Source: Aerophototrophica crusticola (GTDB lineage: Bacteria; Pseudomonadota; Alphaproteobacteria; Azospirillales; Azospirillaceae). From it: 64,000 bases of DNA. Shown one piece after another: positions 19,619-28,684 of this stretch. A model generated the notes under the pieces. That model saw only the letters and a list, made by a program, of their open reading frames with translations, was not told the origin of the DNA and searched no databases. The DNA lies in contig MOEB01000010.1 in assembly GCA_001939945.1 (NCBI GenBank), positions 62,001-126,000 on the forward strand. Reading direction: 5' to 3'. Within the stretch, counting starts at the first letter, position 1, and each line of letters opens with the position of its first letter. A program made the translations under genes and the position numbers.

Positions 19619-20551
19619 GTGCCCGATACCGACGACATGGCGATCTTCGCCCGGGTGGTGGAACTGGGCAGCCTGTCCGCGGCCGGGCGATCCCTGCGCA
19701 TGTCCCCGGCCCTGGTCAGCAACCGCATCGCCCGGCTGGAGGGACAGTTGGGCGTGCGTCTGCTCAACCGCACCACCCGCCGGGTGGACTGCACGGCGGA
19801 GGGCGCCGGCTTCTATGAGCATTGCCGCGGAATCCTGGCCCAGCTTGAGCAGGCCCGCAGCGAGCTGGCGGAGCGCACCACCAAGCCCACCGGCCCCATC
19901 AAGGTGACGGTGCCCTGCGGCTTCGGCCGGATGTACGTGGCCCCGGCCATCCCGGCGTTCCTGGAGCGCTTCCCGGACCTTCAGGTGCGCCTGGACCTGA
20001 CCGACCGGCTGGTGGATTTGATCGAGGAGCAGGTGGATTTGGCCATCCGCATCGCGGCGCTGGAGGACAGCACGGCCATCGCCCGCACCCTGGCCCCCAA
20101 CCGCCGGGTCATCGTCGGCGCGCCCGCCTACCTGGACCGTCGCGGCCGGCCACGCACGCCAGAGGATCTGTTCGAGCACAACTGCCTGCTCCTGCGCTTC
20201 CCCGGCTCCCAGCAATACCGCTGGACCCTGGGCACGCCCGACGGGCCCGTCACCCTGCCCGTGTCCGGCACCATGGATGCCAGCAACGGGGAGGTCCTGC
20301 GCGACTGGTGCCTGGCCGGCCACGGCTTGGCGCTGAAATCCCTGTGGGAGGTCTGGCAGGACATCCGCGACGGAAGGCTGGAGGTGGTCCTGCCCGACCA
20401 CCCGCCCCCCGGCCACTCCATCACCGCCCTATACCCCCACGGCCGTTACCTGCCGGTCCGCGTTCGCGTGCTGATCGACTTCCTGGTGGAGCTGTTCGGG
20501 CCGGTGCCGCCGTGGGAGCGGGAATGGGTGCTGCCGGCGGGGGGTGGCTGA
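19619..20551 (+). CDS. LysR-type transcriptional regulator
   Basis: This 310-residue LysR regulator has an N-terminal winged helix-turn-helix (VVELGSLSAAGRSLRMSPALVSNRIARLE, about 10-40 in part) and a type 2 periplasmic-binding-like effector domain (about 92-300). GTG 19619 follows GAGGGGAG; ATG 19637 is an alternative. It is oriented with the urease operon and lies before the purine genes, so it could control either. LysR proteins usually control divergent neighbours, which this one lacks. Effector unknown. Confidence 0.9.
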   Translation: MPDTDDMAIFARVVELGSLSAAGRSLRMSPALVSNRIARLEGQLGVRLLNRTTRRVDCTAEGAGFYEHCRGILAQLEQARSELAERTTKPTGPIKVTVPCGFGRMYVAPAIPAFLERFPDLQVRLDLTDRLVDLIEEQVDLAIRIAALEDSTAIARTLAPNRRVIVGAPAYLDRRGRPRTPEDLFEHNCLLLRFPGSQQYRWTLGTPDGPVTLPVSGTMDASNGEVLRDWCLAGHGLALKSLWEVWQDIRDGRLEVVLPDHPPPGHSITALYPHGRYLPVRVRVLIDFLVELFGPVPPWEREWVLPAGGG

Positions 20552-20554
20552 GCG

Positions 20555-20722
20555 TCAACCCTCGTGCCGTTGCGCCAACTGAGCATCCTTTGAGGCGATA
20601 TTCGCGATGGCCCGGTCCAGGGCATTGACCGCGTCACGGCTGCTCTCAGCATATCGGCGTGCCAACTCGGCAATGATGGGGCGTTTATCGAGTTTCGCGA
20701 GGATTGCACGTTCCTGTTGCAT
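20555..20722 (-). CDS. 55-residue hypothetical protein
   Basis: This short ORF begins at ATG 20722 behind a GGGGGA and encodes a helical, charged product starting MQQERAILAKLDKRP and ending QLAQRHEG. Its composition (Ala, Arg, Asp, Glu) suggests one or two amphipathic helices. I recognise no family. It is convergent with the LysR gene, and a multi-hairpin element begins 11 bases upstream of it, which may carry or interrupt its promoter. Confidence 0.5.
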   Translation of the reverse strand: MQQERAILAKLDKRPIIAELARRYAESSRDAVNALDRAIANIASKDAQLAQRHEG

Positions 20723-20732
20723 GCGGTCCCCC

Positions 20733-20890
20733 GTCTTATACCAAGCGCATGAGTTTCTGACTCATGCGCTTGGAGGCCGGCGACTGCCGGCCCGCGGGCC
20801 CATGCCCGCGTGAGCCAAGCCGCCGGATGGCGGCGCCCGGCGTTTGAGGGGCCGTTGATCGGTCACGATCAACGGCGGCTGGTATTAGAC
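20733..20890 (+). mobile_element. Multi-hairpin MITE-like element, best copy (11-bp terminal inverted repeats)
   Basis: This 158-base element is bounded by GTCTTATACCA (20733-20743) and TGGTATTAGAC (20880-20890), which match as inverted repeats at 10 of 11 positions. Inside are consecutive hairpins: CCAAGCGCATGAG with its complement (to 20773), GGCCGGC/GCCGGCC (20775-20792), CGCGGGC-CCAT-GCCCGCG (20793-20810), GCCGCC/GGCGGC, and CCGTTGATC/GATCAACGG. It encodes no protein. Related copies are at 7326, 54439 and 59168 (inverted). The terminal repeats suggest a non-autonomous mobile element; no matching transposase is in the window. Confidence 0.7.
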
Positions 20891-20924
20891 GTGTGTATGA
20901 TGAGATGTCGGCAATGAGTAACTG

Positions 20925-21434
20925 TCAACCCACCAGATCCCGCAGCCGCAACAGCGCGATCCGCTCCACCTGGGCCAGGGCGGTGGCGAACTCCGTCTCA
21001 GCGTCGTTGTGGATGCGCGCCTCGAAAGCCTCCAGGATCTCGCCCCTGGTCTTCCCCTTCACGGCTAGGATGAAGGGGAAGCCGAACTTGGCGGTGTAGG
21101 CCCCGTTCAGTTCGGTGAAGCGGGCGAACTCTGCCGGGCTGCACTTGTCCAGGCCGGCGCTCGCCTGCTCGGCCGAGGACGCGGCGGTCAGTTCCCCCGC
21201 CATCGCCAGCCGCCCCGCCAGGTCCGGGTGGGCGCGCAGCAAGGCAAGCTGCCGTTCCCGCGGTGCCGCCCGCACCACGGCGGCCAACGCTTCGTGCAGG
21301 CCGTCGGCCGTGTCCCAAGCGCTCCGGTCGCCCCCGCCGGCCAGCGCCCCTTCCGCCACCCAGGGCGAATGTTCGAACACCCCGCCGAAGCGGGCGACGA
21401 AGGCGGCATCGTCCATCAGGGAAGGCTTTGTCAT
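20925..21434 (-). CDS. uraD: OHCU decarboxylase
   Basis: This decarboxylates 2-oxo-4-hydroxy-4-carboxy-5-ureidoimidazoline to S-allantoin, the last step of urate conversion. The 169-residue product has the catalytic HPDLAG motif (H69) and the FGFPFILAVKGKTR block near 128-141. ATG 21434 is chosen; GGAG lies about 10 bases upstream, and longer frames add nothing conserved. It is divergent from uraH, with about 180 bases between them, a likely regulatory region for the purine locus. Confidence 0.93.
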   Translation of the reverse strand: MTKPSLMDDAAFVARFGGVFEHSPWVAEGALAGGGDRSAWDTADGLHEALAAVVRAAPRERQLALLRAHPDLAGRLAMAGELTAASSAEQASAGLDKCSPAEFARFTELNGAYTAKFGFPFILAVKGKTRGEILEAFEARIHNDAETEFATALAQVERIALLRLRDLVG

Positions 21435-21614
21435 CGGGCGGGGCTCCACATCCTGTTGCCCCGATCTTGCTTGGCTTGCCCGGCCCTGTTCATGGCGAAA
21501 TGCTTGAAAGTCTTTCAGCGGGCAAACCGGTGTGCGTTGCGGAAACGGGCTTGCTACCTTACCGGATCGGGCCGGAACCTGACCGGCAGCGAAGCCCATG
21601 ACCAGGGAGCGGGG

Positions 21615-21968
21615 ATGAGCGGGGATCGGCGGCTGACCACCCATGTGCTGGACCTGACCCATGGCACGCCCGCGGCGGGCCTGTCCATCACCCTGTTCGC
21701 GCTGGAAGGGGGGCGCCGCCGGGTGGCAAGTGCCGTCACCAACGCCGACGGCCGCTGCGACGGGCCTCTGCTGGCGGGCGATGCCTTCGCGTCAGGACTT
21801 TACGAGCTGGTCTTCGACGTGGGCCGTTACTTCAGGGACCAAGGCGTGCCGGGCCCCGCCTTCCTGGAGGAGGTGCCCATCCGCTTCGTGGCGGCGGAGG
21901 GGCGGCAGCACTACCATGTGCCGCTGCTGGTTTCGCCCTATGGCTATTCCACCTACCGCGGCAGCTAG
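21615..21968 (+). CDS. uraH: 5-hydroxyisourate hydrolase (transthyretin-like)
   Basis: This hydrolyses 5-hydroxyisourate, the urate oxidase product, to OHCU. The 117-residue length is typical. The family's N-terminal LTTHVLDLTHGTPA motif and the diagnostic C-terminal YRGS tetrapeptide are both present. There is no signal peptide, so it acts in the cytoplasm. GGAG sits 6 bases before ATG 21615. xdhA follows after 15 bases. Confidence 0.95.
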   Translation: MSGDRRLTTHVLDLTHGTPAAGLSITLFALEGGRRRVASAVTNADGRCDGPLLAGDAFASGLYELVFDVGRYFRDQGVPGPAFLEEVPIRFVAAEGRQHYHVPLLVSPYGYSTYRGS

Positions 21969-21983
21969 GGAAGGGGCCGGGCC

Positions 21984-23429
21984 ATGCGGAATGAGGTGCG
22001 GTTCCTGCTGGGCGATGAGCCCGTGACCCTCACCGGCGTGGACCCCACCACCACGCTGCTGGACTGGCTGCGTGACCAGCGCCGCCGCACCGGCACCAAG
22101 GAAGGCTGCGCGGAGGGCGACTGCGGCGCCTGCACCGTGGCGGTGGGCAAGCCCGTGGACGGCGGGATCGAGTATGAGGCGGTGAACGCCTGCATCCGCT
22201 TCCTGCCCACGCTGGACGGCACCCGCGTGCTGACGGTGGAGGATTTGGCCAAGGACGGCACCCTGCACCCGGCCCAGCAGGCCATGGTGGACTGCCATGG
22301 CAGCCAGTGCGGCTTCTGCACCCCCGGTTTCGTCATGTCCCTGTGGGTCCTGCACCAAGACGGCCCCGCCTCGCCCCAGCGGGTGGATGATGCCCTGGCC
22401 GGTAACCTCTGCCGCTGCACCGGCTACCGTCCCATCGCCGACGCGGCCCAGAAGATGGCGGAGCTGCCGGCCCCGCCACGGGATGAGACGGCGGCCCTGG
22501 CCCGGCTCCAAGCCTGGGCGGACGGGCAGACCCTGGACGTCTCCGCCAACGGCCAGCGCTTCGTCGCGCCCACCACCCTGGACGAATTCTGCGACCTGGC
22601 CGCCGCCCATCCGGACGCCTGCATCCTGTCCGGCGGCACCGACGTGGGCCTGTGGGTGACCAAGCAGCTCAAGCGCCTGGGCACCGTCATCTACACTGGC
22701 AAGGTGGCCGGGCTGGACGCCATCACCGACGCCGGCGACCACCTCCGCATCGGCGCCGCCGTCACCTATACTCAGGCGCAGGATGCCCTCGCCGCCCTCT
22801 ACCCCGATATGGGGGAGCTGGTGCGCCGCATCGGCGGGCAGCAGGTGCGCAACATGGGGACCATTGGCGGCAACGTCGCCAACGGCTCCCCCATCGGCGA
22901 CACGCCCCCGGCCCTGATCGCCGCCGGGGCGGGGCTGGAGCTGCGGTTGGGGCGCGGCGTGCGGGTGATCCCGCTTGAACGCTTCTTCCTGGACTACCGG
23001 AAGCAGGACCGCTGGCCGGGGGAGGTGGTGACCGCCATCCTGCTGCCGAAGCCTGCCCCGGGCAGCCAGTTCCGCGCCTACAAGGTCTCCAAGCGCTTCG
23101 ACCAGGACATCTCCGCCGTCTGCGGCGCCTTCTCCATCCAACTTGATGGCGGGGTGGTGCGGGCGGCCCGCCTCGCCTATGGCGGCATGGCCGGGGTGCC
23201 GAAGCGGGCGGCGAACGCGGAGGCCGTGCTGGTGGGCCGGCCCTGGGACGAAGCCGCGGTGCGGGACGCCATGGCCGCCCTGGCCCAGGATTTCACCCCC
23301 ATGTCCGACATGCGCGCCAGCGCCGCCTATCGGGCCAAGGTGGCGGCCAACCTGCTGTACCGCTGCTGGCTGGAGACGGCGGCCGCCCTGCCCATGCGCC
23401 TCACGGGGCGGGAGGTGGCGCATGCGTGA
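21984..23429 (+). CDS. xdhA: Xanthine dehydrogenase small subunit (2Fe-2S/FAD)
   Basis: This is the electron-transfer subunit of the heterodimeric xanthine dehydrogenase. Its 481 residues contain a plant-type 2Fe-2S domain with C42, C47 and C50 (GCAEGDCGAC), a second 2Fe-2S domain with CGFCTPGFVMS and CRCTGYRPI, then the FAD-binding domain (about 190-360, with GGNVANGSPIGD) and its C-terminal cap. It passes electrons from the molybdenum subunit to NAD. It overlaps xdhB by 8 bases. Confidence 0.96.
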   Translation: MRNEVRFLLGDEPVTLTGVDPTTTLLDWLRDQRRRTGTKEGCAEGDCGACTVAVGKPVDGGIEYEAVNACIRFLPTLDGTRVLTVEDLAKDGTLHPAQQAMVDCHGSQCGFCTPGFVMSLWVLHQDGPASPQRVDDALAGNLCRCTGYRPIADAAQKMAELPAPPRDETAALARLQAWADGQTLDVSANGQRFVAPTTLDEFCDLAAAHPDACILSGGTDVGLWVTKQLKRLGTVIYTGKVAGLDAITDAGDHLRIGAAVTYTQAQDALAALYPDMGELVRRIGGQQVRNMGTIGGNVANGSPIGDTPPALIAAGAGLELRLGRGVRVIPLERFFLDYRKQDRWPGEVVTAILLPKPAPGSQFRAYKVSKRFDQDISAVCGAFSIQLDGGVVRAARLAYGGMAGVPKRAANAEAVLVGRPWDEAAVRDAMAALAQDFTPMSDMRASAAYRAKVAANLLYRCWLETAAALPMRLTGREVAHA

Positions 23430-25752
23430 CGAGCCCAAGCTGCCCGGCAACACCACCCTGGTCCACGAACCCCGCCCCCATGACAGCGCCATCCGCCATG
23501 TGACGGGGGAGGCGCTGTATGTGGACGACATCCGGGAACCCGCCGGCCTGCTCCACCTCTGCCTCGGCCTGTCGGAACGGGCGCATGCCAGGGTGTTGTC
23601 CCTGGACCTGACCGCGGTGCGCACCCACCCGGGCGTGGTGGCGGTGCTGACGGCGGCGGACGTGCCGGGGGTGAACGACATCTCCTGCATGGGCCGGATG
23701 GACGAGCCGCTGTTTGCCGACACCCTGGTTGAGCATGTCGGCCAGCCCCTGTTCGCCGTGGTGGCGGAGACGCGGGACGCCGCCCGCCGCGCCGCCCGGC
23801 TGGCCCGGGTGGCGTATGAGGATTTGCCGGCCATCCTGGACATTCCGGCCGCGAAACAGGCCGGTGCCGCCGTCGTCTTCCCGCCCATGACGCTGAGCCG
23901 GGGCGACGCCGCTTCCGCCATCGAAACGGCGCCCCATTCCGTAACCGGAACAGTGGTGATGGGCGGGCAGGAGCATTTCTACCTGGAAAGCCAGGTGGCC
24001 ATGGCCCTGCCGGGGGAGGGGGGGGAGATGATGCTCCACGTCTCCACCCAGCACCCCAGCGAGGTTCAGCATGTGGTCGCCCATCTGCTGGGCCTGCCTA
24101 CGGCGCTGGTGACGGTGGAGGTCCGCCGCATGGGCGGGGCCTTCGGCGGCAAGGAGACCCAGGCGAACCTGTTCGCCGCCACGGCCGCCCTGGCCGCCCA
24201 CCTCACCGGCCGCCCGGCCAAGCTTCGCCCCGACCGCGACGACGACATGGTGCTGACCGGCAAGCGCCATGACTTCCAGGTGGACTATCGGGTGGGCTTC
24301 GACGGCCAGGGCCGCATTTTGGGCGCCGACTTCCTGTTCGCCGCCCGGGCCGGCTATGCGGCGGACCTGTCCGGCCCCATCACCGACCGGGCCCTGTTCC
24401 ACTGCGACAACGCCTATTCCTATGGCGCCGTCCACGCCACGTCCTTGGCGCTAAAGACCCACACCCAGTCCAACACCGCCTTCCGCGGCTTCGGCGGGCC
24501 CCAGGGAATGGTGGCGGCGGAGCGGGTGGTGGAAGAGGTGGCCTACAGCCTGGGCCTCGACCCGCTGGACGTGCGCAAGGCCAACCTCTACGGCCCCGGC
24601 CGGAACGTGACCCCCTACCATCAAGTGGTGGAGGATTGGGACGTGCTGGCGGCCATCATCGACCAGCTCGAATCCGAAAGCGACTACCGCGCCCGCCGGG
24701 CCGACATCCGCGCCTGGAATCAGGCCAGCCCCGTGCTGAAGCGCGGCATCGCCCTGACACCCGTCAAGTTCGGCATCAGCTTCACCAACACCGCCTACAA
24801 CCAGGCCGGCGCCCTGCTGCATGTCTATCGTGACGGGTCCGTCCACCTGAACCATGGCGGGACGGAGATGGGCCAGGGCCTGTTCACCAAGGTGGCCCAG
24901 GTGGTGGCGCAGGAGCTGGGCATCGGCCTGGACCGGGTGCGCCTGATGGCCACCAACACGGCGAAGGTGCCGAACACGTCGGCCACCGCCGCCAGCTCCG
25001 GCTCCGACCTCAACGGCATGGCGGCCCGTGACGCCGCGCAGACCATCAAGGCCCGCCTCACCGCCTTCGCCGCGGAAAAGTACGGGGTGGATGGGGCAGA
25101 CGTACGCTTCGCCGACGGGCGCGTACGGGTAGGGGCGGCGGCCGATCTGGCCTTCGCGGAACTGTTGGAACTGGCCTACCAGGCCCGGGTCCAGCTCTCC
25201 GCCACCGGCTTCTACAAGACGCCCAAGATCCATTGGGACCGCAAGGCAGGCCGCGGCCGGCCCTTCTACTACTTCGCCTGCGGGGCATCGGTGTCGGAGG
25301 TGACCATCGACACGCTGACGGGCGAGTACCGGGTGGATCGGGTGGACATCCTGCACGATGTGGGCCGCAGCCTGAACCCGGCCCTCGACATCGGCCAGGT
25401 GGAGGGCGGCTTCGTCCAGGGCATGGGCTGGCTGACGACGGAGGAGCTGTGGTGGGACGCGGCGGGCCGCCTGCGCACCCACAGCCCCAGCACCTACAAG
25501 ATCCCCGCCTGCTCCGACCGTCCCCGTATCTTCAACGTCAAGCTCCTGGACGGCCACCCGAACCGGGAAGAGACGATCCATCGGTCCAAGGCGGTGGGGG
25601 AGCCGCCCCTGATGCTGGCCATCAGCGTGCTGCATGCCCTGTCCGACGCGGTCGCCAGCGTGGCGGACCACAGGCACCCGCCCCGCCTGGACGCCCCAGC
25701 CACCCCCGAACGGGTGCTGATGGCGGTGGAGCGGCTGAAGGGGCTGGCATGA
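23422..25752 (+). CDS. xdhB: Xanthine dehydrogenase large subunit (molybdopterin)
   Basis: This molybdopterin-binding subunit hydroxylates hypoxanthine to xanthine and xanthine to urate. The 776-residue product has RMGGAFGGKETQ and FRGFGGPQGM molybdopterin-contact motifs and the catalytic glutamate in VGEPPLML at about E727. The start ATG 23422 lies inside the end of xdhA; the frame extends further upstream only as noise. The stop overlaps xdhC (ATGA). Confidence 0.96.
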   Translation: MRDEPKLPGNTTLVHEPRPHDSAIRHVTGEALYVDDIREPAGLLHLCLGLSERAHARVLSLDLTAVRTHPGVVAVLTAADVPGVNDISCMGRMDEPLFADTLVEHVGQPLFAVVAETRDAARRAARLARVAYEDLPAILDIPAAKQAGAAVVFPPMTLSRGDAASAIETAPHSVTGTVVMGGQEHFYLESQVAMALPGEGGEMMLHVSTQHPSEVQHVVAHLLGLPTALVTVEVRRMGGAFGGKETQANLFAATAALAAHLTGRPAKLRPDRDDDMVLTGKRHDFQVDYRVGFDGQGRILGADFLFAARAGYAADLSGPITDRALFHCDNAYSYGAVHATSLALKTHTQSNTAFRGFGGPQGMVAAERVVEEVAYSLGLDPLDVRKANLYGPGRNVTPYHQVVEDWDVLAAIIDQLESESDYRARRADIRAWNQASPVLKRGIALTPVKFGISFTNTAYNQAGALLHVYRDGSVHLNHGGTEMGQGLFTKVAQVVAQELGIGLDRVRLMATNTAKVPNTSATAASSGSDLNGMAARDAAQTIKARLTAFAAEKYGVDGADVRFADGRVRVGAAADLAFAELLELAYQARVQLSATGFYKTPKIHWDRKAGRGRPFYYFACGASVSEVTIDTLTGEYRVDRVDILHDVGRSLNPALDIGQVEGGFVQGMGWLTTEELWWDAAGRLRTHSPSTYKIPACSDRPRIFNVKLLDGHPNREETIHRSKAVGEPPLMLAISVLHALSDAVASVADHRHPPRLDAPATPERVLMAVERLKGLA

Positions 25753-26660
25753 CGGAACCCCTGTCCCAAACCTTAAGCACTTGGCTCTCCCGCGGAGACG
25801 CCGCCGTGCTGGTCCGCGTCGCCGCCGCCAGGGGCTCCACCCCGCGGGAAGCGGGGGCCTGCATGCTGGTGGGCCCTGTCCGCCTCGCCGGCACCATCGG
25901 CGGCGGAAGGCTGGAGTGGGAGGCGGTGGGACAGGCACGGCGCATCCTGGCCGGCATCGCCGACCCCGGCCCGCTGGACCTGCCCCTGGGGCCCAAGCTC
26001 GGGCAATGCTGCGGCGGCCTGGTCACCCTGACCTTCGAGCAAGCGGATGCGGGCACCGTACGTGCACTGGAGGCTTCGGAGCGTACGGCCGCGCATGCTC
26101 TGCCGTCCGTGTACGTCTTCGGCGCCGGCCATGTGGGCAAGGCCCTGGCCACGGCCCTCTCCCCCCTGCCGCTCTGCACCGTCTGGGTGGACAGCCGGGC
26201 GGAGGAATTCCCTGACCGCCTGCCTCCCGGCATCGCCAAGCGCTGTGTGCCCGACCCCTTGGCGGAGGTCGCCGCCGCCCCGCCGGGCGCCGCGCTTTTG
26301 GTACTGACCCACTGCCACGACCTGGACTTCGCCCTGGCCGGGGCAGCGCTGCGCCGGGGCGACCTCTCCTATGTCGGCCTGATCGGCTCCGCCACCAAGC
26401 GGGCCAAATTCCTCCGGGGCTTCCGGGGCGCCGGCGGCACGGCGGAACAGGCGGGCAAGCTGGTCTGCCCCATCGGCGGCGACAGGGTGCGCGACAAGCG
26501 CCCCGCCGTCATCGCCGCCCTCGCCGTGGCCGAGGTGCTGACCGCCCTCGCCACCCGCCAGCCCACGGCGGAGGCGCCGGGCCGCACGTGCCTCGCCTGC
26601 AAGCCGGGGGAGCGGTGTATGGACGCCGCACCGCCGCAGAAGACGGGTTTTCCCGGCTAG
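25749..26660 (+). CDS. xdhC: Xanthine dehydrogenase accessory protein XdhC
   Basis: XdhC binds the molybdenum cofactor, promotes its sulfuration and inserts it into the large subunit. The 303-residue product has the N-terminal RGSTPREAGACMLV segment (about 29-42), a Rossmann-type VFGAGHVGKALA near 120, and a C-terminal cysteine cluster (CLAC...CMDA). It closes the xdhABC operon. A gap of about 175 bases separates it from the chemoreceptor gene. Confidence 0.94.
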   Translation: MTEPLSQTLSTWLSRGDAAVLVRVAAARGSTPREAGACMLVGPVRLAGTIGGGRLEWEAVGQARRILAGIADPGPLDLPLGPKLGQCCGGLVTLTFEQADAGTVRALEASERTAAHALPSVYVFGAGHVGKALATALSPLPLCTVWVDSRAEEFPDRLPPGIAKRCVPDPLAEVAAAPPGAALLVLTHCHDLDFALAGAALRRGDLSYVGLIGSATKRAKFLRGFRGAGGTAEQAGKLVCPIGGDRVRDKRPAVIAALAVAEVLTALATRQPTAEAPGRTCLACKPGERCMDAAPPQKTGFPG

Positions 26661-26834
26661 CAAATTCGGGTTAATCCGGCGAGCAAGGCAGCCCGGAGAG
26701 ACGCGGCTATCCTGTCAGCTTATCCCTACCATCCATATGGCGATTGTCCTACGACCCCGGTCCCGGGCTTGTCCCCTTCGCGTCCGCAAAAATCTTAAGG
26801 GCTGTTTTCGCCATGTGGGCAAGGGGGACAGGGC

Positions 26835-28547
26835 ATGCGGCTCGCGAACATGAGGATCTTGGGCAAGCTGATGGTGCTGGTGGGACTGCTGACCGGGGTG
26901 ACCCTGGTGGTCAGCACCGTCAGCGTCATTGAGTTGGACCAGCTGGGCGACGCCACGGTGGAGGTGGGCACCGTCTCCCGGCTTGCCGTGACGGGGGCAC
27001 GGGCCAACCAGAATGTCATCGCCATGAACCGGGGGGAATTCCGCGCCGCCGCCGACCCCTCCGCCGACCAGGTGGCGGAAGTCCGCAGGACCATGGACGA
27101 ACAGCGCAGGGAGTATGAGGACCGGCTTGCCCGCCTGCGCGCCGCCGTTGGCGACGATCCCCAAGCCCGGGCCCTGGTCGCCAAGGTGGAGGCCGCCTAT
27201 GCCACCTACGGCAAGGAACTGGAGGATACCTTCGCGGTCATCGACCGGGTGGGCGGCCAGGTAACCCTGTCGGACGCCCAGCAGGCCATCCGGGACAGCG
27301 CCCTGGCCAGCCGTGCCGCCGCGACCACCCTGCAGGCGGAGATGCGGCAGCTCAACGACCATTTGATCGCCCGGGCGGAACGCACCATGGCAAAGGCGGA
27401 AGACACTGTCGGCACGCTCCAGATGGTCATGCTCGCGGTGGCCGGCCTGGGCGTGGTGGGCGGTTTCGCGGCGGGTTACCTGTTGGCCCAATACGGCATC
27501 TCCCGCCCCATCGCCCGATCGGTGGATGAGCTGAACCGGCTGGCCTCCGGCGACCTGTCAGTTACCGTCCAAGGCGCCGACCGCGGGGACGAGATCGGGG
27601 AGATCGCCCGCGGCCTTGCCGTCTTCCAGGACAACATGCGCCGCACCCGGCAGCTCGAGCAGGAAGCCAAGGAGCAGGAGGCCCGCGCCGCGGCCGAGCG
27701 CCGCCAAGCCATGCTGGCCCTGGCCGACCAGTTCGAGGGCTCGGTCAAGGGCGTGGTGCAGGCCGTATCCACCGCTGCCAACCAGTTGCAGGCCAGTGCC
27801 CAGAGCATGTCCGCCGTGGCGGAGCAGGCCAACCGCCAGTCCGCCGCCGTGGCCGCCGCCACGGAACAGGCCTCCAGCAACGTCCAGACCGTCGCCAGCG
27901 CCGCGGAAGAGCTGTCCGGTTCCATCCAGGAGATCAGCCGGCAGGTCGTGGAGTCCTCCCGCATCTCCCAAGAGGCGGCGGGGGAGGCCCAGCGCACCAA
28001 CCTGACCGTGGGCGGCCTGTCGGAGGCGGCGGAGCGGATCGGCGAGGTGGTGGGGCTGATCAGCGACATCGCCGCCCAGACCAACCTGCTGGCGCTGAAC
28101 GCCACCATCGAGGCCGCCCGGGCGGGGGAGGCCGGCAAGGGCTTCGCCGTCGTCGCCAGCGAGGTCAAGCAGCTCGCCAACCAGACCGCCCGGGCGACGG
28201 AGCAGATTGCCGCCCAGGTGGCGGGGATTCAGTCCCAGACCGGCGGCGCCGCCGCGGCCATCGGAGGGATCAGCGAGACCATCACCCGGGTGAACGAGAT
28301 CGCCGCCTCCATCGCCGCCGCCATGGAGGAGCAGACCGCCGCCACACAGGAGATCGGCCGCAACGTCCACCAGGCCGCCAGCGGCACGGCGGAGGTGGCC
28401 AGCAACATCGCCGGCGTCAGCCAAGCGGCGGCGGAGGCCGGCAGCGCCGCCGCCCAGGTGCTGGGCGCCGCCACCAGCCTGTCAGGGGAGGCGACCCGGC
28501 TGTCGCGTGAGGTGGACGCCTTCATCGCCCGTATCTGGGCGGCCTGA
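26835..28547 (+). CDS. Methyl-accepting chemotaxis protein
   Basis: This 570-residue chemoreceptor has a first membrane helix (about 12-32), a periplasmic region of about 160 residues that is all-helical and looks like a four-helix-bundle sensor, a second membrane helix (about 195-217), a HAMP domain (about 218-270) and a cytoplasmic signalling domain. The tip contains [20 protein letters not shown]. There is no C-terminal NWETF-like CheR tether. Its position between xdhC and puuD, on the same strand, suggests it senses purines or their breakdown products. That is inference; the ligand is not visible in the sequence. Confidence 0.93.
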   Translation: MRLANMRILGKLMVLVGLLTGVTLVVSTVSVIELDQLGDATVEVGTVSRLAVTGARANQNVIAMNRGEFRAAADPSADQVAEVRRTMDEQRREYEDRLARLRAAVGDDPQARALVAKVEAAYATYGKELEDTFAVIDRVGGQVTLSDAQQAIRDSALASRAAATTLQAEMRQLNDHLIARAERTMAKAEDTVGTLQMVMLAVAGLGVVGGFAAGYLLAQYGISRPIARSVDELNRLASGDLSVTVQGADRGDEIGEIARGLAVFQDNMRRTRQLEQEAKEQEARAAAERRQAMLALADQFEGSVKGVVQAVSTAANQLQASAQSMSAVAEQANRQSAAVAAATEQASSNVQTVASAAEELSGSIQEISRQVVESSRISQEAAGEAQRTNLTVGGLSEAAERIGEVVGLISDIAAQTNLLALNATIEAARAGEAGKGFAVVASEVKQLANQTARATEQIAAQVAGIQSQTGGAAAAIGGISETITRVNEIAASIAAAMEEQTAATQEIGRNVHQAASGTAEVASNIAGVSQAAAEAGSAAAQVLGAATSLSGEATRLSREVDAFIARIWAA

Positions 28548-28684
28548 GCGGGATCGGGCGGGGGCAGGGCGCTACCCCATTCCCCCGCACTTCCTTGAAA
28601 GTGCTTTAGGCGCCAAGCCCTTCCGCGGGAACACGGCCTGCCCGACACTGGCCCTTCCTCGGACCCCGCCGGGAAGGGCCGCGC

